From JBCCRH01 sp039208045 (GTDB lineage: Bacteria > Bacteroidota > Bacteroidia > Chitinophagales > Saprospiraceae), in NCBI GenBank assembly GCA_039208045.1, contig JBCCRH010000319.1, positions 1 to 7,537 on the forward strand: DNA of 7,537 nt, in the 5' to 3' direction. This document shows positions 4,358 through 7,537 of this stretch, piece after piece. Both the position numbers and the translations under genes were made by a program. Below the pieces are notes generated by a model. The model had not been told where the DNA came from and ran no database searches. It worked only from the letters and a program-made list of their open reading frames with translations. Every line of letters begins with the position of its first letter. The first letter of the stretch is position 1.

Positions 4358-6040
4358 ATGAATTTTCCGCTTCGAGATATAGAACAACAAGTCAACGAGA
4401 GTCATTTGCTACATGGCGAAGACCTCCTCGCTGCGGGAAACATAGCACGCCTAGTGGAATTGGAGCGCCACTTGTGGGAGGCAAAGGTAGCCGATTCTGA
4501 CCAAGAATATGAAGTAGAAGTAAAGATTACGCCATCTAAATTGGCTGCTGCAAGTTGCGAATGCCAAACCTTCGCTGAACACAGAATGTGTGGTCATGTG
4601 GTGGCAGTCTTACTCCAATTGCGCCGACAGCGCCAACAAGCCAAGTCGAGTAAGCCACGATCCTATCAGCAAAACAAAAAGCTAACTACCGGCCTAGTAC
4701 TCAACCAGATCGACCCCGAAGAACTCATTGATTTTGTACGACAGTACGCCAAAACGAATCGCAATTTTTCAATTGCCCTCAAAGCGCGTTTTGCAGCTAC
4801 CGTAAGCAATATGCGAAGTGATGAAAAGTACAAACAAGTACTCGAAAGCGCCATCAGTGCCTCCCGAAAGAGTGACCGGAGTATTACTCAGCGCGGAGCA
4901 CAGAAAATTATTAAAGTCCTCAAAGAGTTGCTCCAAACCGCCAATAAAGCAGTAGTCGAACGCGACTTTGTAGAAGGGTTTATCATCGCTCGGAGTATTA
5001 TCGAGCGTGTAGGGCCTATTTTCAAAAAAGTCACCTCTGAAAAGGTACGCTTAGAGCCGCAGCTAGAGCGAGCGTTCCGCCTAATTGACCAGATTATTAT
5101 CCAGCAACCTGCGCCAGCCTTACTAGAGCAAATCTGGGACTATTGCTATGCCGAACCCCAAAAGCTAATCTACCGCAGTGCGGGGCTCGACCTCGAATTC
5201 TTACAATTCCTGCACCGCCTAGCCGACGAGTCAGCTAAACAAGATCAGCTAATCGCTTTGACTAACGAGCTGCTTGCCAAATACGAAAAAGAACATCGCA
5301 ATAAGACGAGTATCTTGCTCTTCCAGTACAAGGTTTTGCGCGAAGCCAAGCAGGAAGCCCAAGCCCAAGCACTGATTGAGGCCCACCTCAAAGAACCTGA
5401 AATCCTACTTTTTGCCATTGAGCAAGCGCGACAACATGGTCGCCTAGAACAAGCTCGACAGCTAGCTCTCACGGGCCTTAGCATGAAACCTACATCAGCG
5501 GTAGTAGACCAGCTCGATGAAATTCTACTAAAGATCGCTAGGCATAACAAGGATCAAGCAGGCATTATACAATTTGCTGAAAAGCGGCTACTACGTAGCT
5601 TGCAAGCGGGTTATTTTTCCCTCATCAACACCACTCGCCCCAAAAACTGGAAAACTTACGTAGATGGCTTGCTCAAGAAAATCCAGAAGATGCCTTTCTC
5701 CAAAGAGAAATTAGACCTCATTGGACATATCCTGCTCACCCAAGATCGTTTTGACGCCTTAGAGCAGCACCTCTCCCAAAGCCTTTCTGTAGACTTGCTA
5801 CTCAAATATGGCCCTAAGATCAAATCCATCGGCCAAGCACGGCTGTACGAGCTCTACCAGAAACTACTACACTACTACCTCCGCAATCACGTTGGGCGAA
5901 AGCCCTCTATCAAAATCAGGACGGCCATCAGCCAGTTACACGACTTTGGCTTGAGCGATTTGGCTGATCAGTTAGTCGAAGAATTTCGAAATGACTACGC
6001 AGAACGCCATTCTTTGATGGAAGAGCTTAACTTTTTTTAG
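4358..6040 (+). CDS. SWIM zinc-finger protein with helical-repeat C-terminus
   Basis: The 560-residue soluble protein has no signal peptide or membrane segment. Near the N-terminus a SWIM motif CxCx8CxH is seen as C67, C69, C78 and H80, preceded by the beta-strand region EYEVEVKITPSKLAAASC. SWIM modules bind zinc and mediate DNA or protein contacts. A basic, Gln-rich linker at about 88-108 leads into a long alpha-helical region (about 115-550) rich in Leu, Ala and Gln, resembling TPR- or HEAT-like superhelical repeats. In many bacteria such proteins are encoded next to an SNF2-family helicase; none is present here. The gene is instead followed after 11 bp by rlmH, probably in one transcript. 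The exact role is unknown; a DNA-metabolism or helicase-partner role is only an inference from the family. Confidence 0.82.
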   Translation: MNFPLRDIEQQVNESHLLHGEDLLAAGNIARLVELERHLWEAKVADSDQEYEVEVKITPSKLAAASCECQTFAEHRMCGHVVAVLLQLRRQRQQAKSSKPRSYQQNKKLTTGLVLNQIDPEELIDFVRQYAKTNRNFSIALKARFAATVSNMRSDEKYKQVLESAISASRKSDRSITQRGAQKIIKVLKELLQTANKAVVERDFVEGFIIARSIIERVGPIFKKVTSEKVRLEPQLERAFRLIDQIIIQQPAPALLEQIWDYCYAEPQKLIYRSAGLDLEFLQFLHRLADESAKQDQLIALTNELLAKYEKEHRNKTSILLFQYKVLREAKQEAQAQALIEAHLKEPEILLFAIEQARQHGRLEQARQLALTGLSMKPTSAVVDQLDEILLKIARHNKDQAGIIQFAEKRLLRSLQAGYFSLINTTRPKNWKTYVDGLLKKIQKMPFSKEKLDLIGHILLTQDRFDALEQHLSQSLSVDLLLKYGPKIKSIGQARLYELYQKLLHYYLRNHVGRKPSIKIRTAISQLHDFGLSDLADQLVEEFRNDYAERHSLMEELNFF

Positions 6041-6051
6041 TTTTACCCTCT

Positions 6052-6525
6052 ATGAAAGTTGAATTTTGGATGATCGGGAAAACAGATGCGCCGTATCTGC
6101 AAACAGGTACGCAGCTCTATGCTAAGCGATTAGCGCGCTACCTCCCTTTTCAATCCGTTGTATGGCAAAGCCCTAAGGGGCTTAAAAATGCAGCACCCGC
6201 ACAGGTGAAGCAAAAAGAAGGGGAATTACTCTTATCGAAGCTCAAGAAAGATGATTTTCTGATCTTACTAGACGAAAAAGGCAAGTCCTTTACGTCGGAA
6301 GCTTTCGCTAAATTCTTGGAGCATAAACTACAGTTGTCCTACAAAAGGCTTATTTTTCAAGTCGGTGGCGCTTTTGGCTTTTCAGAAGCAGTCTACCAAC
6401 GAGCCAACGGTAAGCTAGCCCTCTCAGAAATGACCTTTTCGCATCAGATGGTGCGCTTATTTTTCTTGGAGCAGCTGTACCGCGCCATGACTATTTTAAA
6501 AAACGAACCGTATCACAATAGCTAA
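6052..6525 (+). CDS. rlmH: 23S rRNA (pseudouridine1915-N3)-methyltransferase
   Basis: At 157 residues it fits the small SPOUT methyltransferase RlmH (E. coli 155). Diagnostic segments are LDEKGKSFTSEAFAKFL at 73-89, the SAM-binding loop FQVGGAFGFS around 102-111, and the knot and C-terminal sequence LALSEMTFSHQMVR followed by FLEQLYRA...NEPYHNS up to the end. The enzyme works as a dimer on assembled 70S ribosomes and methylates pseudouridine 1915 in helix 69 using S-adenosylmethionine. The gene sits 11 bp after the SWIM gene and 5 bp before the rhomboid gene, so cotranscription is likely. The 3' end, used as an SCC insertion site in staphylococci, is intact here and shows no inserted element. 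No Shine-Dalgarno sequence precedes the ATG. Confidence 0.97.
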   Translation: MKVEFWMIGKTDAPYLQTGTQLYAKRLARYLPFQSVVWQSPKGLKNAAPAQVKQKEGELLLSKLKKDDFLILLDEKGKSFTSEAFAKFLEHKLQLSYKRLIFQVGGAFGFSEAVYQRANGKLALSEMTFSHQMVRLFFLEQLYRAMTILKNEPYHNS

Positions 6526-6530
6526 ATCAT

Positions 6531-7166
6531 ATGAGCCTAACCATCGTCCTCATCATCATGACTAGTATTATTTCGTATCAGGCATTCAGCAATGCTGATA
6601 TGCGCCAAAAACTGATACTTCACCCTGCTTCCATTAAAGAATTCGGGCAGTGGCACCGCTTTTTGACCCACGGCTTCATCCATGCCGATTGGGGTCACCT
6701 CATTTTAAATATGTACGTGCTGTATATCTTTGGAGAAGACCTAGAGTTCTACTTCAATCAAGTACTCGGCCCTATGTTTGGCCGCTTGGCCTACCTATTT
6801 ATGTACCTCACCGCTATTGTCCTATCAAGCATCCCTTCTTACCTGAGGCATCAGGATAACTATGGCTACTCCGCGCTTGGCGCCTCGGGAGCTACCTCAG
6901 CCGTCGTATTTGGCTTTGTGCTGTTTAATCCTTGGCTGTGGTTTTTATTTCCACCCCTTCCTGCCATTATTTTTGCAGTAGGCTACCTTTGGTATTCCTC
7001 TTATATGGACAAGCGGGGCGGCGATAATATTGGTCATAATGCCCATTTCTGGGGCTCTGTCTATGGCCTATTATTTACCATCACCTCTATGACTTTCGCC
7101 AAACCAGAAATGCTAGAGTTCTTCGTGGCGCGCCTATTAGAAGGCCCCTCAGGGCTACCTTTCTAA
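6531..7166 (+). CDS. rhomboid family intramembrane serine protease
   Basis: The 211-residue polytopic inner-membrane protein carries the rhomboid signature. The catalytic serine S119 is in GASG (117-120), and the catalytic histidine H172 is in GHNAHFWGSVYG within the last core membrane segment. HLILN at 56-60 supplies H56 and N60, the oxyanion-hole residues (H150 and N154 in GlpG). Membrane segments fit a six-TM core starting at residue 3, with no large cytosolic domain. WHRFLTHGFIHADWGH (41-56) is the typical L1/TM2 entry. The substrate is unknown. It is the last gene of the SWIM-rlmH-rhomboid cluster and converges on an OmpA-family gene; their stop codons overlap at 7163-7166. Confidence 0.93.
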   Translation: MSLTIVLIIMTSIISYQAFSNADMRQKLILHPASIKEFGQWHRFLTHGFIHADWGHLILNMYVLYIFGEDLEFYFNQVLGPMFGRLAYLFMYLTAIVLSSIPSYLRHQDNYGYSALGASGATSAVVFGFVLFNPWLWFLFPPLPAIIFAVGYLWYSSYMDKRGGDNIGHNAHFWGSVYGLLFTITSMTFAKPEMLEFFVARLLEGPSGLPF

Positions 7167-7537
7167 TCCACATTCAACTGCAACTCAAACGCCACTCGCC
7201 TATTTTGGCGCCTACCCGCAGCGGTTTTATTATCCGCAATAGGCTCGGCCTCGCCTTTGCCATCGTGCACCATGGCGGCTTCCAGCACGCCTTTTTCTTG
7301 TAGGTAGGTAAAGCAAGCTTTGGCACGGCGCTTGGAGAGCTCCAAATTCTTACTGTCTTTCCCCTGGCTATCCGTATGCCCTGTCATAATCAGCTGGTAT
7401 TCGGGCCATGCGGTTAGGGCTTTCGCCAAACTATCGAGCACCGCTTTGGAGTTGGTAGTGAGCACATCACTGCCCGTTTTGAACTGTACGCTAGTGGTCG
7501 CTTTCGCTAAAATGGCCTTGATAGAGTCGGTCAATGC
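7163..7537 (-). CDS. OmpA-family protein, C-terminal domain (5' end outside window)
   Basis: The reading frame enters at the window edge and no convincing start is present; a TTG at 7534 is only an internal codon by this reading. The visible 124 or so residues are almost entirely one OmpA_C-like peptidoglycan-binding domain: VQFKTGSDVL, then TGHTDSQG with the diaminopimelate-binding aspartate, NLELSKRRA with the partner arginine, KGEAEPIADN and GRRQNRRVAFEL. Such domains non-covalently anchor outer-membrane or periplasmic proteins to the cell wall. What precedes the domain (beta-barrel, lipoprotein or repeats) cannot be seen. It converges on the rhomboid gene with a 4-base stop-codon overlap, and no clear bidirectional terminator separates them. 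Confidence 0.92.
   Translation of the reverse strand, partial: ALTDSIKAILAKATTSVQFKTGSDVLTTNSKAVLDSLAKALTAWPEYQLIMTGHTDSQGKDSKNLELSKRRAKACFTYLQEKGVLEAAMVHDGKGEAEPIADNKTAAGRRQNRRVAFELQLNVD

Noticed and set aside
6490..6530. SCC-type attachment site at the rlmH 3' end
   Set aside because: The rlmH C-terminus is complete, the next gene starts 5 bp later, and no direct repeat or recombinase gene is present.
7141..7161. Possible bidirectional terminator (GCCC-CTCA-GGGC) between the rhomboid and OmpA-family genes
   Set aside because: The stem is only 4 bp, lies within the rhomboid coding end and has no T-run on either strand.
7532..7534. TTG as a start codon for the OmpA-family gene
   Set aside because: The frame stays open to the window edge and the domain begins almost at once, leaving no export signal. 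A true start beyond the window is far more likely.

Overview
The window looks like chromosomal DNA from a member of the phylum Bacteroidota, possibly the Saprospiria (Lewinella/Haliscomenobacter-like); the class is a guess. Support comes from a promoter element of the Bacteroidota type (TACCTTTG) ahead of rseP, start codons without clear Shine-Dalgarno sequences, a tRNA gene with no encoded CCA, and the character of the RseP, HscB, PurU and RlmH homologues. No phage, plasmid, CRISPR or insertion-sequence gene is visible.

Layout. Bases 1-335 hold a minus-strand tRNA-Leu(CAA) gene, the 5' half of a second tRNA-Leu(CAA), and two 52-bp structured repeats that reuse the first ten bases of that tRNA. 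Together they form a tandem series of four units, each 66-68 bp apart and each beginning GCC(G/A)AAGTGG. Bases 336-2204 carry rseP followed directly by hscB on the minus strand, a two-gene operon that points into the tRNA array. Bases 2205-2644 have no credible gene. They contain the rseP promoter and leader, a ~100-bp imperfect palindrome, several REP-like hairpins and a hairpin that probably ends purU transcription. Bases 2645-4264 carry, on the minus strand, a lipoprotein-type histidine phosphatase followed by purU. A 93-bp divergent intergenic region leads to a plus-strand cluster at 4358-7166: a SWIM zinc-finger protein, rlmH and a rhomboid protease, with gaps of 11 and 5 bp. An OmpA-family C-terminal domain, cut by the window edge, converges on the rhomboid gene with overlapping stop codons.

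How the genes fit together. Most are housekeeping or envelope functions: site-2 intramembrane proteolysis (RseP), Fe-S cluster co-chaperone (HscB), one-carbon/purine metabolism (PurU), 23S rRNA modification (RlmH), rhomboid proteolysis and peptidoglycan anchoring (OmpA-like). They do not form one pathway. The least ordinary material is non-coding: the tRNA-Leu-derived array at 1-302, where the two 52-bp repeats show a compensatory base change in a predicted hairpin, and the palindrome/REP-like cluster at 2335-2628.
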